DNA of 48,899 bases from Candidatus Obscuribacterales bacterium (GTDB lineage Bacteria; Cyanobacteriota; Vampirovibrionia; Obscuribacterales; Obscuribacteraceae), in the NCBI GenBank assembly GCA_021732565.1, contig JAKFUT010000037.1:1-48899 (forward strand), written 5' to 3'. A program made the position numbers and the translations under genes. The notes below the pieces were generated by a model. It ran no database searches. It was given only the letters and a program-made list of their open reading frames with translations, and was not told where the DNA came from. Below are positions 26,342 to 35,915 of this stretch, piece after piece. The first letter of the stretch is position 1. Each line of letters opens with the position of its first letter.

Positions 26342-26494
26342 ATGAAGATCTTCTCAGTAATCACGCAGGAAGACGTTAAAGCAAGGTTCGACCAAGAGAG
26401 ATAGCTCGTGAAGGAATTCGTGACTCCTGAGCAACTGAGAGCGCCTTGTACCAGTATCCAGTTTGCAGATGACTGCACAAAAAATGCACAATAA
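26342..26494 (+). pseudogene. Short ORF with in-frame TAG between ilvD and ilvC
   Basis: The frame from ATG at 26342 reads MKIFSVITQEDVKARFDQER, then TAG (26402-26404), then continues for 29 protein-like codons (LVKEFVTPEQLRAP...) to TAA. This suggests a decayed 50-residue gene or fragment. No ribosome site is seen. It may instead be only spacer sequence. Confidence 0.35.
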
Positions 26495-26511
26495 TGCGGA
26501 GAATTATATCA

Positions 26512-27552
26512 ATGGCTAGAATGTACCGAGAAGAAGACGTCCGGCCTGCAGCCCTGTCAGGAAAGACAATCGCTGTTGTCGGCTATGGAAGTCAGGGACG
26601 AGCCCATGCGCTTAACCTGCGTGACAGCGGCCACACTGTGCTCGTGGGCGCCCGGTCAGGTGGAAAGTCCTTTGACGCTGCTACCAGAGATGGTTTTACT
26701 CCCGTGACAACTATTGAAGCTGCGCTGCGCGCTGACGTTGTCTGTGTTCTTGTTCCAGATATGGCTCAACCAGAGCTGTATAGAGAAACACTGGCACCGA
26801 ATATGAAGCAGAATGCTACCCTCATGTTTGCCCACGGTTTCAATGTACGCTTTCAACAGGTGCAACCTCGCGCGGATCTCGATGTTGTAATGATCGCTCC
26901 GAAGGCCCCCGGTCAGCTCGTTCGCCGCCAGTATGAAGAAGGCCGCGGCGTACCGTGTCTCGTGGCTGTGTACCAGAATACTAGTGGCACTGCATTTGAT
27001 ACTGCCCTCGCATACGCTCATGGTTTAGGTGGAACCCGAGCGGGAGTTCTGGAAACCACGTTTGCCGAAGAAACCGAAACAGATCTGTTTGGCGAACAAG
27101 CTGTTCTCTGTGGTGGAGTCACCGAGTTGATTGCTGCGGGCTGGGAGACTCTGGTCGAGGCCGGTTATCAGCCCGAAGTTGCATACTTCGAATGCCTCCA
27201 CGAATTAAAGCTAATTGTTGACCTCATTTACGAAGGCGGTTTTGCGAAAATGCACGAATTTGTAAGTGAGACTGCCAAGTTTGGTGACCTTACAAGAGGC
27301 CCTCGCGTAGTCGATGCTCGGGTGCGCGAGAATATGCGAAAAGTGCTGGTGGAAGTCCAAAACGGTACTTTTGCCCGTGAGTGGATTGAAGAAGATCGCT
27401 CTGGTCGCAAGAATTACAAAGAGCTGTTGCAGAAGGACCTTGAGCATCCGATTGAAGCTACAGGCCGCCCACTGAGAGCGAGCATGGATTGGTTGCGCAA
27501 AGATGAACAGCGCAGTGAAGGTGCAAGACCTCTGGCTACCGCCAGTCTCTAA
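26512..27552 (+). CDS. ilvC: Ketol-acid reductoisomerase (class I)
   Basis: 346 residues from the ATG at 26512 (GGAG 10 bp upstream; a start at 26494 would add six residues). It isomerises and reduces acetolactate and acetohydroxybutyrate with NAD(P)H and Mg2+. The Rossmann motif is [15 protein letters not shown]. Metal ligands D191 and E195 (ETDLFGEQ), E227 and E231 (YFECLHELK) and substrate-binding S252 are present. Two normally strict motifs differ: KGPGH reads KAPGQ (131-135) and SNTAE reads SETAK (252-256). Location between ilvD and ilvB supports the normal role, but altered substrate or cofactor preference is possible. Confidence 0.9.
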   Translation: MARMYREEDVRPAALSGKTIAVVGYGSQGRAHALNLRDSGHTVLVGARSGGKSFDAATRDGFTPVTTIEAALRADVVCVLVPDMAQPELYRETLAPNMKQNATLMFAHGFNVRFQQVQPRADLDVVMIAPKAPGQLVRRQYEEGRGVPCLVAVYQNTSGTAFDTALAYAHGLGGTRAGVLETTFAEETETDLFGEQAVLCGGVTELIAAGWETLVEAGYQPEVAYFECLHELKLIVDLIYEGGFAKMHEFVSETAKFGDLTRGPRVVDARVRENMRKVLVEVQNGTFAREWIEEDRSGRKNYKELLQKDLEHPIEATGRPLRASMDWLRKDEQRSEGARPLATASL

Positions 27553-27567
27553 GGACTAAGCAGATAG

Positions 27568-29241
27568 ATGACCTTTCGTCAAAATATGCAGGGTGCGAAA
27601 TTGGTGGTCAAAGCCCTTGAAGCCGAGGGTGTTGATACCGTATTCGGTTATCCGGGCGGAGCTATTATGCCGCTATATGATGCGCTGCTCGGCTCCAGGC
27701 TACGCCATGTATTGGTGCGCCACGAGCAAGCTGCGGCATTGGCCGCCGATGCTTACGGACGGGTCACGGGCCGTCCAGGGGTTTGCCTTGCGACGTCGGG
27801 GCCGGGAGCGACCAATTTGATCACTGGCATAGCCAATGCCGCAATGGATTCAGTTCCTATGGTTGCGATAACCGGGCAGGTAGCCTCGCCGCTGATGGGT
27901 ACTGATGCGTTTCAGGAAGTTGATATCTACGGCATATCGATGCCCTTGGTAAAGCACAGCTTCCTTCCGCGAAATGTGGATGATCTGCCAAGAGTGATCA
28001 GCGAGGCATTCACTATTGCTCGATCGGGGCGACCCGGACCTGTGCTCATCGATTTACCCAAAGACATAGCGCTGCAATCGACTGCTGAACCCTTGCGGTG
28101 GGAACCGAGTCGACCCGACCCCATGCATCGACCGGAAGCGAAGCCGCTCTCCCAGGCGCGCGACATGATTATGCGAAGCCGACGACCAGTGCTTTATGTT
28201 GGTGGTGGCATAAGAATCGCTAGAGCCTGTCAGGAATTGCGCGCCTTTGCCAATGCAACAGGTATTCCCGTTGTTACAACTCTGCAAGGAATCGGTGCTG
28301 TTTCCGGAAATGCCAGGCTCAATCTCGGAATGCTTGGAATGCATGGCACCAAAGCCGCAAATTATGCCGTTCATGACTGCGACTTACTCATTGCTATCGG
28401 CGCCCGGTTTGATGATCGTGTAACTGGTAAGTTGGCCGAGTTTGCACCGGAAGCCAAAGTGATTCACATAGACGGCGATCCGGCCGAGGTGGGTAAGCTC
28501 AAAGCGGTGGATTGCTCCATAACTGGCGATATTAAGGTTGCTCTTAATTTTCTTCATGTTCAACCTCACATAAATGAGTGGGTGGAAACATGCCTGCAAA
28601 ACAAGATTGATTACGCTTGGCGCTACGACGCTCCCGGAGACTTTGTTTACGCCCCGGCTTTTATCCGCCAGCTCAGCAACTACGCCGGTGACGACACAAT
28701 TATCGCGTGCGACGTCGGACAACATCAGATGTGGGTTGCTCAACATTATCAATTCAGTACTCCCGAGCATCACTTATCCAGCGGTGGTCTAGGCACCATG
28801 GGATATGGGCTGCCCGCAGCCATTGGTGCCTGTCTTGCCAAACCGGAAGCCAGAGTAATCTGCGTTTCAGGCGACGGTTCGATCATGATGAATATACAGG
28901 AACTTGCCACTATCAAGCGTTACTCATTGCCGGTGAAAGTTGTGCTTTTTGATAATCAACGATTGGGAATGGTGCGCCAGTGGCAGGAGTTATTCTTTCA
29001 GGAGCGCTACAGCGAAGTCGATCTTTCCGATAATCCCGACTTTGCCGCAGTTGCAAACGCATTCGGCATGCCGTCCATGACCGTTTCGAACAGACTTGAA
29101 GTGATGCCCGCAATAGAACGATTGATCAATGATGATGGTCCTCTATTCGTGCATGTTTTGATTGATCCACAAGCGAATGTCTGGCCGCTTGTGCCGCCAG
29201 GCAAGTGCAATGCACAAATGATGGAGGCTAAGGTCATATGA
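27568..29241 (+). CDS. ilvB: Acetolactate synthase, large subunit
   Basis: 557 residues, a complete thiamine-diphosphate enzyme that makes acetolactate from pyruvate or acetohydroxybutyrate from pyruvate and 2-ketobutyrate. Catalytic Glu is E53 in RHEQAAALAADAYGR; TSGPGATNLITG is the pyrimidine-side motif; GDGSIMMNIQELATI is the metal/diphosphate motif ending in the expected Asn. A short FDNQRLGMVRQWQELFF segment matches the catalytic AHAS rather than other ThDP enzymes. It starts 15 bp after ilvC and its stop overlaps the ATG of ilvN (ATGA), so the two subunits are translationally coupled. Confidence 0.94.
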   Translation: MTFRQNMQGAKLVVKALEAEGVDTVFGYPGGAIMPLYDALLGSRLRHVLVRHEQAAALAADAYGRVTGRPGVCLATSGPGATNLITGIANAAMDSVPMVAITGQVASPLMGTDAFQEVDIYGISMPLVKHSFLPRNVDDLPRVISEAFTIARSGRPGPVLIDLPKDIALQSTAEPLRWEPSRPDPMHRPEAKPLSQARDMIMRSRRPVLYVGGGIRIARACQELRAFANATGIPVVTTLQGIGAVSGNARLNLGMLGMHGTKAANYAVHDCDLLIAIGARFDDRVTGKLAEFAPEAKVIHIDGDPAEVGKLKAVDCSITGDIKVALNFLHVQPHINEWVETCLQNKIDYAWRYDAPGDFVYAPAFIRQLSNYAGDDTIIACDVGQHQMWVAQHYQFSTPEHHLSSGGLGTMGYGLPAAIGACLAKPEARVICVSGDGSIMMNIQELATIKRYSLPVKVVLFDNQRLGMVRQWQELFFQERYSEVDLSDNPDFAAVANAFGMPSMTVSNRLEVMPAIERLINDDGPLFVHVLIDPQANVWPLVPPGKCNAQMMEAKVI

Positions 29242-29534
29242 AATTCACCCTTCGCGTTCAAATGAACAACACCGAGGGAGTCCTGGAAAGAGTTCTTGGA
29301 AGGTTGAGACAGCGCAACTTCAACATTTGCTCCCTGGCTGCCGACAGTTCGAAGTGCAATAGCTTTATGAGTGCGCGAATTACAGTGGAGAGCGAACGAC
29401 CGATGGAGTCGGCTCTCAAGCAAATTGGCAAACTTTACGACGTCACGGAAGTACAACTGTCGGAGCATGAGACAAACAATGGCTACCAGCACTATGAACC
29501 AGCAAAAACACTCGAAGTTTGTGTATCTGTATGA
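29238..29534 (+). CDS. ilvN: Acetolactate synthase, small (regulatory) subunit, single ACT domain
   Basis: 98 residues forming one ACT domain (MKFTLRVQMNNTEGVLERVL; FNICSLAADSS; ARITVESERP). It resembles the short E. coli IlvN/IlvM type rather than the 160-170-residue IlvH with a second domain. It should activate IlvB and transmit feedback by Val or another branched amino acid. ATGA overlap with ilvB; its last 56 bp overlap the likely start of cimA in another frame. Confidence 0.85.
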   Translation: MKFTLRVQMNNTEGVLERVLGRLRQRNFNICSLAADSSKCNSFMSARITVESERPMESALKQIGKLYDVTEVQLSEHETNNGYQHYEPAKTLEVCVSV

Positions 29535-31098
29535 CACCACATTACGCGATGGCGCCCAGCGCAAAGGGATCAGTTTCTCACTGGAAGACAAGCTCAAGAT
29601 TGCCGCGCTGCTTGATAATCTGCGCATTCCCTATATTGAGGGAGGCTGGCCGGGGTCGAATCCGAAAGACGCTGAGTTCTTTCGCCGGTTGCGCACGAAC
29701 CCGCTGAAGCACTCCCGTCTGGTGGCATTTGGTTGCACACGGCGAGTGGGTGTGAATGCTGAGGACGATCTCAACCTCAGAGCATTGCTCGAAGCCGGTA
29801 CCCCTGTTACTGCCATTGTGGGAAAAGCATCTCGCCTTCATGTGGAGCGGGTGCTTGAAACGGATGTAGAAGAAAATCTCGAAATGATTCGCGATAGTAT
29901 TCGTTTTCTCAAGAATCACGGCAAAGAAGTTATATTCGATGCGGAGCATTTCTTTGACGGGTTTCAGTTGGATAGAGAATACGCTCTTGAGGTTGTCTGC
30001 ACTGCGGCGAGTGCTGGTGCCGATTGGGTAGTTCTTTGCGATACCAATGGACGCACCATGCCTCATCAAGTTACGGCAGCAGTTGAGAGTGTAGCTCGTC
30101 TGGTGACTGTGAGGCTGGGAATACACGCGCATAATGATAGTGAACTTGCTGTCGCCAACTCACTGGCTGCGGTGCAGGCCGGTGCGCTGCAAATACAAGG
30201 AACAATCAACGGATACGGAGAGCGATGCGGCAACGCCAACCTGGTTTCGCTCATTCCAACTCTGCAACTAAAATGCGGATTCAGTTGTGTCCCTCACGAT
30301 CAGCTCAGAGGTCTCACCGAATTATCACGCACTGTAAGTGAGATAGCCAATCTCAGTCCAGATCCTTGTGCTGCTTATGTTGGTTCATATGCCTTTGCTC
30401 ACAAAGCCGGACTCCATGTTGCCGCCGTGGAGCGTGTACGAGAAAGCTACGAACACATTGATCCTTCGCTGGTCGGGAACGCAAGACAGGTTGTGGTATC
30501 TGAATTGTCCGGTCGAGGAAATATTCGCATGTCTGCCCGTGAACTGAATGTCGGGCTGGTTGGAAATGAGCAGGCTGTGCTTAGAGAAGTAAAAGAACTC
30601 GAAGAGAAGGGATACCAATTTGAAAACGCCGAAGGAACAGTTGAATTATTGATTCGTCGTGCCAGCCCCGGCTACTCCAGCCCGTTTGCGTTGGAAGGAA
30701 TGATGGTCATGGTTTCGGATCGCGATGGTGATCTCAGCTCGCAGGCTGTGGTTAAGCTGCAAGTGGGTGATCACGAATTTCACACTGCCGCCGAGGGAAG
30801 CGGCCCTGTGCATGCCCTCGACCTGGCACTGAGAAAGGCTCTTCTTCCAAGTTACCCCGAGTTGAGCCGGGTTCGGTTGGCTGACTACAAAGTTCGCATC
30901 ATTGATTCGGAGCGCGCCACTGACGCTACTACGAGAGTTTTCGTGGAGGCAGCAAGCGGCGGGTGTCGCTGGTCGACCGTAGGGTGCTCTCGTAACATTA
31001 TCGAGGCCAGCGGACAGGCTCTGGCAGATAGTTTTGAATTGTTTCTTGCTCGAGAAATGAGTCACATAAAGGAAACAGAATGTGAGGGAGTGGCGTAA
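29479..31098 (+). CDS. cimA: (R)-citramalate synthase
   Basis: 539 residues from the ATG at 29479 (ATG at 29494 also possible; the frame is open upstream inside ilvN). It is the CimA branch of the LeuA superfamily: YDTTLRDGAQRKGISFSLEDK is followed by YIEGGWPGSNPKDAEFF, the segment that separates citramalate synthases from isopropylmalate synthases. Metal ligands are D in DTTLRD and the HAHND His pair; GTINGYGERCGNANL follows. The C-terminal regulatory domain (VKLQVGDHEFHTAAEGSGPV) is complete. It makes citramalate from pyruvate and acetyl-CoA, and LeuCD and LeuB then convert it to 2-ketobutyrate, bypassing threonine deaminase. Confidence 0.9.
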   Translation: MATSTMNQQKHSKFVYLYDTTLRDGAQRKGISFSLEDKLKIAALLDNLRIPYIEGGWPGSNPKDAEFFRRLRTNPLKHSRLVAFGCTRRVGVNAEDDLNLRALLEAGTPVTAIVGKASRLHVERVLETDVEENLEMIRDSIRFLKNHGKEVIFDAEHFFDGFQLDREYALEVVCTAASAGADWVVLCDTNGRTMPHQVTAAVESVARLVTVRLGIHAHNDSELAVANSLAAVQAGALQIQGTINGYGERCGNANLVSLIPTLQLKCGFSCVPHDQLRGLTELSRTVSEIANLSPDPCAAYVGSYAFAHKAGLHVAAVERVRESYEHIDPSLVGNARQVVVSELSGRGNIRMSARELNVGLVGNEQAVLREVKELEEKGYQFENAEGTVELLIRRASPGYSSPFALEGMMVMVSDRDGDLSSQAVVKLQVGDHEFHTAAEGSGPVHALDLALRKALLPSYPELSRVRLADYKVRIIDSERATDATTRVFVEAASGGCRWSTVGCSRNIIEASGQALADSFELFLAREMSHIKETECEGVA

Positions 31099-31099
31099 A

Positions 31100-32575
31100 A
31101 TGACAACTCTGACAACGGCGGTGAAACCGCGAACCGGTCCATGCGACCAGGGGAAAATTTCTGTGGCAAGAAATATTGTTGAGAAAATTTGGGATTCTCA
31201 TGTGGTGAAAAAACTGGAAGGTCATCCCGCCGTATTTGCGGTGGACTTGATGCTTCTTCATGAAGTGACATCGGCGCAAGCTTTCCAAACCATCGAACAA
31301 AAGAATCTGCCCGTCTTTGACCCGAAGAGATTACTCGCCACCATAGATCACAGCACCCCAACCCGAGACAATCGCTTCGAAATATACGATGAGATGGCAC
31401 GCCGTCAGGTTGAAGCGCTGCGTGATAATTGCCGGCGTCATGGCATTCCCTTTCTCGATTTTGAAAAGGGACAGGGGATTGTTCACGTAGTGGGGCCGGA
31501 ATTGGGACTGACTCAGCCGGGAATGACGCTTGTTTGCGGTGATTCACACACATCCACCCATGGGGCTTTTGGCGCTCTTGCCTTTGGTGTCGGTACTTCA
31601 GAAGTAGCGCACGTTCTTACCACCGGCTGTCTGCTGCAAGAGAAGCCGGGCACGATGAAGGTTGAGTTCAAAGGGCGCCTCCAGCCGGGTGTCTTCGCTA
31701 AGGATGCGATCATGAGGTTAATCGCCGAGATAGGCGTTGGCGGTGCCAATGGCTTTGTGATCGAATACACCGGTGAAGCCATAACTGCCATGTCGATGGA
31801 AGAGCGCATGACTATCTGTAACATGAGCATTGAATGTGGTGCCCGGGCAGGCTTAATAGCTCCTGATCAGCGAACTTTCGACTACCTGCGCGGGCGCCGT
31901 TGTGCACCGGCCGCGCAAGACTTCGAATCAGCCGTGGAATTCTGGGGCGGATTTGTAAGCGATGCGGAATGTTCTTACGACAAGATTGTGACCATCGATC
32001 TTGACCGCCTCGGGGCCATGGTTACCTGGGGAACGAATCCAGGACAGGCAGTTGGTCTGGAAGATTCGATCCCCCTGCTGGAGAGTCTAACTGAGAAAGA
32101 GCAAGTGCTAGCCAAACGAGCATTGGAATATGTGAACTTGAGCGCCGGTAGGAGTCTTTCTGGAACTCCAGTCGACTGGGCATTTCTAGGATCATGTACT
32201 AACGGAAGGATTGAAGACTTGCGGGTTGCCGCGTCTATACTGAGGGGGAAACGCGTGCATGAGCGTGTCACCATGTATGTGGTGCCGGGATCTGAAGCTG
32301 TGCGCCAGCAGGCGGTGGACGAAGGGCTAGACAAAGTCTTTGTTGATGCCGGAGCTCAATTCAGAATGCCGGGTTGCTCTATGTGCCTTGCCATGAATGA
32401 TGATCGCGTCGGACCGCGCGAACGCTGTATCAGCTCGTCTAACCGAAACTTTGTCGGTAGGCAGGGACCAGACAGCATTACGCACCTGGCGTCACCAGCC
32501 ACGGTGGCAGCCAGTGCGGTGGACGGGTGTATCACATCGCCTTCCAAATACTTTGCGTTTGCGAAGAGGGGATAA
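31100..32575 (+). CDS. leuC: Isopropylmalate/citramalate isomerase, large subunit
   Basis: 491 residues from the ATG at 31100, one base after the cimA stop, with GGGAG 9 bp upstream. An aconitase-family enzyme; the [4Fe-4S] cysteines are in GSCTNGRIEDL and PGCSMCLAMN, with CGDSHTSTHGAFGALAFGVG at the active site. With LeuD it isomerises 2- to 3-isopropylmalate and, given cimA next door, probably citramalate to methylmalate as well. Confidence 0.95.
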   Translation: MTTLTTAVKPRTGPCDQGKISVARNIVEKIWDSHVVKKLEGHPAVFAVDLMLLHEVTSAQAFQTIEQKNLPVFDPKRLLATIDHSTPTRDNRFEIYDEMARRQVEALRDNCRRHGIPFLDFEKGQGIVHVVGPELGLTQPGMTLVCGDSHTSTHGAFGALAFGVGTSEVAHVLTTGCLLQEKPGTMKVEFKGRLQPGVFAKDAIMRLIAEIGVGGANGFVIEYTGEAITAMSMEERMTICNMSIECGARAGLIAPDQRTFDYLRGRRCAPAAQDFESAVEFWGGFVSDAECSYDKIVTIDLDRLGAMVTWGTNPGQAVGLEDSIPLLESLTEKEQVLAKRALEYVNLSAGRSLSGTPVDWAFLGSCTNGRIEDLRVAASILRGKRVHERVTMYVVPGSEAVRQQAVDEGLDKVFVDAGAQFRMPGCSMCLAMNDDRVGPRERCISSSNRNFVGRQGPDSITHLASPATVAASAVDGCITSPSKYFAFAKRG

Positions 32576-32580
32576 GAGAG

Positions 32581-33213
32581 ATGGAAAAGTTTAAGACTGT
32601 CACTTCGAAGGTTGTACCTCTACCGCTCTCTGATGTGGATACGGACCTGATTATTCCAGCGCAGTATCTCACAAGTATCAGTCGCAACGGGTACGGCGAG
32701 AATTTGTTTCGACGATTGAAGGATACTGACCCGCAGTTCCCGTTGAATCAAGAACGCTACCAAGGCGCCGAAATACTAGTGGCAGATTCAAATTTTGGTT
32801 GCGGATCATCCCGTGAACATGCAGTATGGGCTATTACCGGTGCGGGATTTAAGGTAGTGATTGCGAAGTCTTTTGCAGATATCTTTTGGAATAATGCTGC
32901 CAAGAATGGACTTCTACTCGTTACCCTGGCGGAGGGCGTCGACGAGATATTGGACGGAGCGCGACAAGGTGACTATGAGCTTACTGTCGATCTCGAAGAG
33001 CAGTCTGTTGTGTTGCCTGACGGAAAGAAGTATCAATTCGAATACCAGAGTTTTCGAAGACATTGTTTACTGAATGGTCTGGACGACATTGATTACATAC
33101 TTTCCTTCACGAAAGAGATTGAACAGTTCCGTTCGCAGCAGCCATTCAGACCCTCTTCTTTGGGGGCAACGGAATCCGATCCTCAGTTAGTCCCGTCTTC
33201 CCAACCGAAGTAA
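32581..33213 (+). CDS. leuD: Isopropylmalate/citramalate isomerase, small subunit
   Basis: 210 residues from the ATG at 32581 (GAGAG just upstream; 5 bp after leuC). Swivelling domain partner of LeuC. SDVDTDLIIPAQYLTS (substrate recognition) and FGCGSSREHAVWAITGAGFK are family signatures. The last 25 residues are a low-complexity Ser/Pro/Gln tail not typical of the family. Confidence 0.94.
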   Translation: MEKFKTVTSKVVPLPLSDVDTDLIIPAQYLTSISRNGYGENLFRRLKDTDPQFPLNQERYQGAEILVADSNFGCGSSREHAVWAITGAGFKVVIAKSFADIFWNNAAKNGLLLVTLAEGVDEILDGARQGDYELTVDLEEQSVVLPDGKKYQFEYQSFRRHCLLNGLDDIDYILSFTKEIEQFRSQQPFRPSSLGATESDPQLVPSSQPK

Positions 33214-33325
33214 CCCGGGCAATCGCTCTAACAAACTGAACTTTGAACTTACCAATATTCAGTAATAAGGTGCCTAATTCACCGTTACAACTCTCCGACA
33301 GCTCCCGACAAAACAGGACAGAAAA

Positions 33326-34444
33326 ATGAACAAACACATAGCAGTATTACCCGGTGATGGTGTCGGTGAGGAAGTTGTACCTCAGGCGCTGCGGGTACTG
33401 GAAGCCGTGTCGGAGGCCACAGGACTGAGGATATCTCTGACAAAGGGATACGTTGGCGGGGCTGCTTACCAAAAATATGGAGTTCATCTTCCAGATGAAA
33501 CCGTTTCGATTTGCCAGTCGAGTGATGCCATTCTCTTTGGTTCGGTAGGGGGTCCGGTCAGCGAACAACATCTGCCAAAATGGCAAGGGTGCGAGACGAA
33601 TTCTATTTTGGCACTACGAAAGTTGTTCAAGTTGAATGTCAACTTTCGTCCGGTGAAAGTATTACCGGAATTGCATAGTCTCAGCCCGCTGAAGTCCGAG
33701 GTGGTATCAAAGGGAATCGATATTCTGGTTCTGCGCGAATTGCTGGGCGATTGTTATTTCGGCATGCACAAGACCGTAACCGAAAATGGTGTGCGCATTG
33801 CTCGCGATGTTTCCGAATACACCGAAGAGCAGGTGGCTTCCGCAGCTGATGCAGCGTTTCGAGCCGCACGTAATCGTCGTAAAAAAGTTACCTCCGTTCA
33901 TAAGGCCAATGTTCTCGATACGTCTAAACTCTGGCGTACTGTTGTGAGAGAAGTTCACACTGGCTTTGATGATGTGGAACTGGAAGACATGTTGGTGGAT
34001 AATTGTGCCATGCAATTGGTGAAAAATCCGTCTCAGTTTGACGTGCTGCTCACCACTAATATGTTCGGCGATATTTTGTCGGATGCGGCAGCGGTGCTGC
34101 CAGGTTCTCTGGGATTGCTAGCTTCAGCGAGTTTGAATCCTGACGGGTTTGGACTTTTTGAGCCCCCTGGTGGCTCAGCACAAGACATCGCCGGACTCGG
34201 TATTGCCAATCCCATTGGTCAGATCTTGTCGGTAGCATTGATGTTTCGCTTCTCATTTAAGCTCGAGCGCGAAGCTTTGTTGATCGAATCGGCGGTCGAT
34301 GAAACACTTCGGGCGGGTTACCGAACCCGGGATATCTATCAAAAGGGTAACCCGGACACATCGTTGGTTGATTGCATTGGCATGGCGGATCAAGTGGTAT
34401 CACGAGTTAAGTCGCAATTGGCTTTTACAGCGGCGACTTGTTAG
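33326..34444 (+). CDS. leuB: 3-isopropylmalate dehydrogenase
   Basis: 372 residues. NAD-dependent beta-decarboxylating dehydrogenase of leucine synthesis; with cimA present it should also act on methylmalate. VLPGDGVGEEVVPQALRVL opens the fold, VHKANVLDTSKLWR holds the catalytic Lys, TTNMFGDILSDAAAVLPGSLG supplies metal Asp residues, and GLGIANPIGQILSVALM follows. The substrate loop reads RELLGDCYFG where most LeuB have RELTGGxYFG. A 112-bp gap separates it from leuD, the largest gap after ilvC. Last gene of the cluster. Confidence 0.93.
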   Translation: MNKHIAVLPGDGVGEEVVPQALRVLEAVSEATGLRISLTKGYVGGAAYQKYGVHLPDETVSICQSSDAILFGSVGGPVSEQHLPKWQGCETNSILALRKLFKLNVNFRPVKVLPELHSLSPLKSEVVSKGIDILVLRELLGDCYFGMHKTVTENGVRIARDVSEYTEEQVASAADAAFRAARNRRKKVTSVHKANVLDTSKLWRTVVREVHTGFDDVELEDMLVDNCAMQLVKNPSQFDVLLTTNMFGDILSDAAAVLPGSLGLLASASLNPDGFGLFEPPGGSAQDIAGLGIANPIGQILSVALMFRFSFKLEREALLIESAVDETLRAGYRTRDIYQKGNPDTSLVDCIGMADQVVSRVKSQLAFTAATC

Positions 34445-34513
34445 GTTGCTGAATACATGACAGCAAGCACGGATACCAGCGGTGAGTATTCAAACAAAAA
34501 TTGAGGTAAGAAT

Positions 34514-34927
34514 ATGTACAGTGAACATAAGACTAACTGGGAAATACCCGTTCAATGCTGGTCTCCAGCACTGCGCGACCGAAAATCCAAGGGATCTTCG
34601 GACAGAACATATCGCAATAGCTTGATGGACACATACTCACGTAATGAACAGGGACGGATCACCAGCTATCGTTACGGACGTACTGATACCACGTATTGGG
34701 TTAGTTACGACACTGGTGGTGACGTTGCTTCAGTATGTAGCTCAGACGGACGAGTTTGGTCCCGCGTGACCAGCGATAAATTTTCCGGGTGGTTGGTGAG
34801 AAGTTATTTCGAGCGCTGGCAAGTGAGCGACAACGACTGCGGAGATGTATTCGTCACCGAAGACGGCTTAAGCGCCAACGGTCCCAAGGCTGACATGCTT
34901 GGGTTGCCCGAGCGTCCAGAACGCTAG
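34514..34927 (+). CDS. Hypothetical protein
   Basis: 137 residues with GAGGTAAGAAT directly before the ATG, a strong ribosome site. The middle reads as repeated short beta strands (GRITSYRYGRTDTTYWVSYD; SSDGRVWSRVTSDKFSGWLV), like a small beta-rich domain with Trp and Tyr at regular spacing. No signal peptide. Family not recognised. It follows leuB by 69 bp and could be co-transcribed, but has no evident link to amino-acid synthesis. Confidence 0.65.
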   Translation: MYSEHKTNWEIPVQCWSPALRDRKSKGSSDRTYRNSLMDTYSRNEQGRITSYRYGRTDTTYWVSYDTGGDVASVCSSDGRVWSRVTSDKFSGWLVRSYFERWQVSDNDCGDVFVTEDGLSANGPKADMLGLPERPER

Positions 34928-35041
34928 TATACCGGGAGCCTCCGTCCGTCTCGCTTGGCCACGTCCGTACTTCTTCCGTTCTGTCTTATCAACGGTGCGC
35001 GCTCTTAGCTAGTTCCGCTCCAGCCGCAACTCGCTTCAATA

Positions 35042-35539
35042 TCAATATGGTATCCCCGGGAGGGCAGGCCGGCTTAAGATGTTCCTGTCACGCTCAAATG
35101 CGACAAAGGTGGCATAGGAATTAGGGATTAATGCAGTATAGATAAGCGATACGGACACAAGAATCCAGAGGAAACGACCTTGGGAGGCTCTATCACGCCG
35201 GCTTCGAAGCCACCCGGTGATGCTCAAAGCAATCAGTGTGAGACCGAATGCAATAAGACATCCAGGAAGATAGCATTCCGCTACATTAACCAGTCCCAAC
35301 GGAATGGTCTGCAGGTCCATATTGAACAGTGCTGGAGATCCAAGCAGTGTGTGTCCGAGATAAGCAATGAAGAACGAAGCTATTTCTGCTATGACATAGC
35401 CTTTCTTCACGGATTTTCCAAAGTCCGCAGTTCTTCCGAAAAATTGTCCGGTCCGAATTCCACAGACTATGTGAGGAAGAAACGGGAGCGCAAAAAGAAA
35501 AGCGCTTATTAGTAGAAACAGTGGAATGGGGAGAGTCAT
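35042..35539 (-). CDS. Four-helix integral membrane protein
   Basis: 165 residues with four hydrophobic segments: PLFLLISAFLFALPFLPHIV, GYVIAEIASFFIAYLGHTLL, LPGCLIAFGLTLIALSITGW and FLWILVSVSLIYTALIPNSY. Basic loops (WLRSRRDRASQGR) suggest that the region between helices 3 and 4 is cytoplasmic. No family recognised. GGATAAG lies upstream of the ATG. Confidence 0.62.
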   Translation of the reverse strand: MTLPIPLFLLISAFLFALPFLPHIVCGIRTGQFFGRTADFGKSVKKGYVIAEIASFFIAYLGHTLLGSPALFNMDLQTIPLGLVNVAECYLPGCLIAFGLTLIALSITGWLRSRRDRASQGRFLWILVSVSLIYTALIPNSYATFVAFERDRNILSRPALPGIPY

Positions 35540-35915
35540 TAATCTTATCCGTGCAACTTATCCGTGTAAGTTTTTGGTCGCGGGTCCGTCTGGCAGGAGA
35601 TCTACGGCAATGCGAGGCTGGTACATGAGAAACTTCGTTAGTGTAGCGTGAAATGCTACGGCCAGGAAGGAAGCATCAGCAGCTCGGACTTGCTCATTGC
35701 AACAGACGAAGGGCGAAATTCACGTAAGGAGGTTGCAGGAAGGCCTGTCAGTCAATTCACCATGGAAAACTTGCAGTACTCACAGTCAATGTATGGAAAG
35801 TGGCTCTTTCCGAGACGCTTTCTTTTCTTGAGACAAAGTACAATTAGCTAGGGCGGTCCTGAGCAGAGTCGCAAAAAGCTGGACAGATCTGCAGGAGTCT
35901 CCCGGCGAGGTAGGC
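35540..35915 (+). other. Divergent intergenic region
   Basis: 376 bp between the membrane protein and the TPR gene. A 67-codon frame (35648-35851, non-ATG start) is present but has no ribosome site or motif. An AAGGAGG at about 35726 is not followed by a start at workable distance. Confidence 0.4.
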
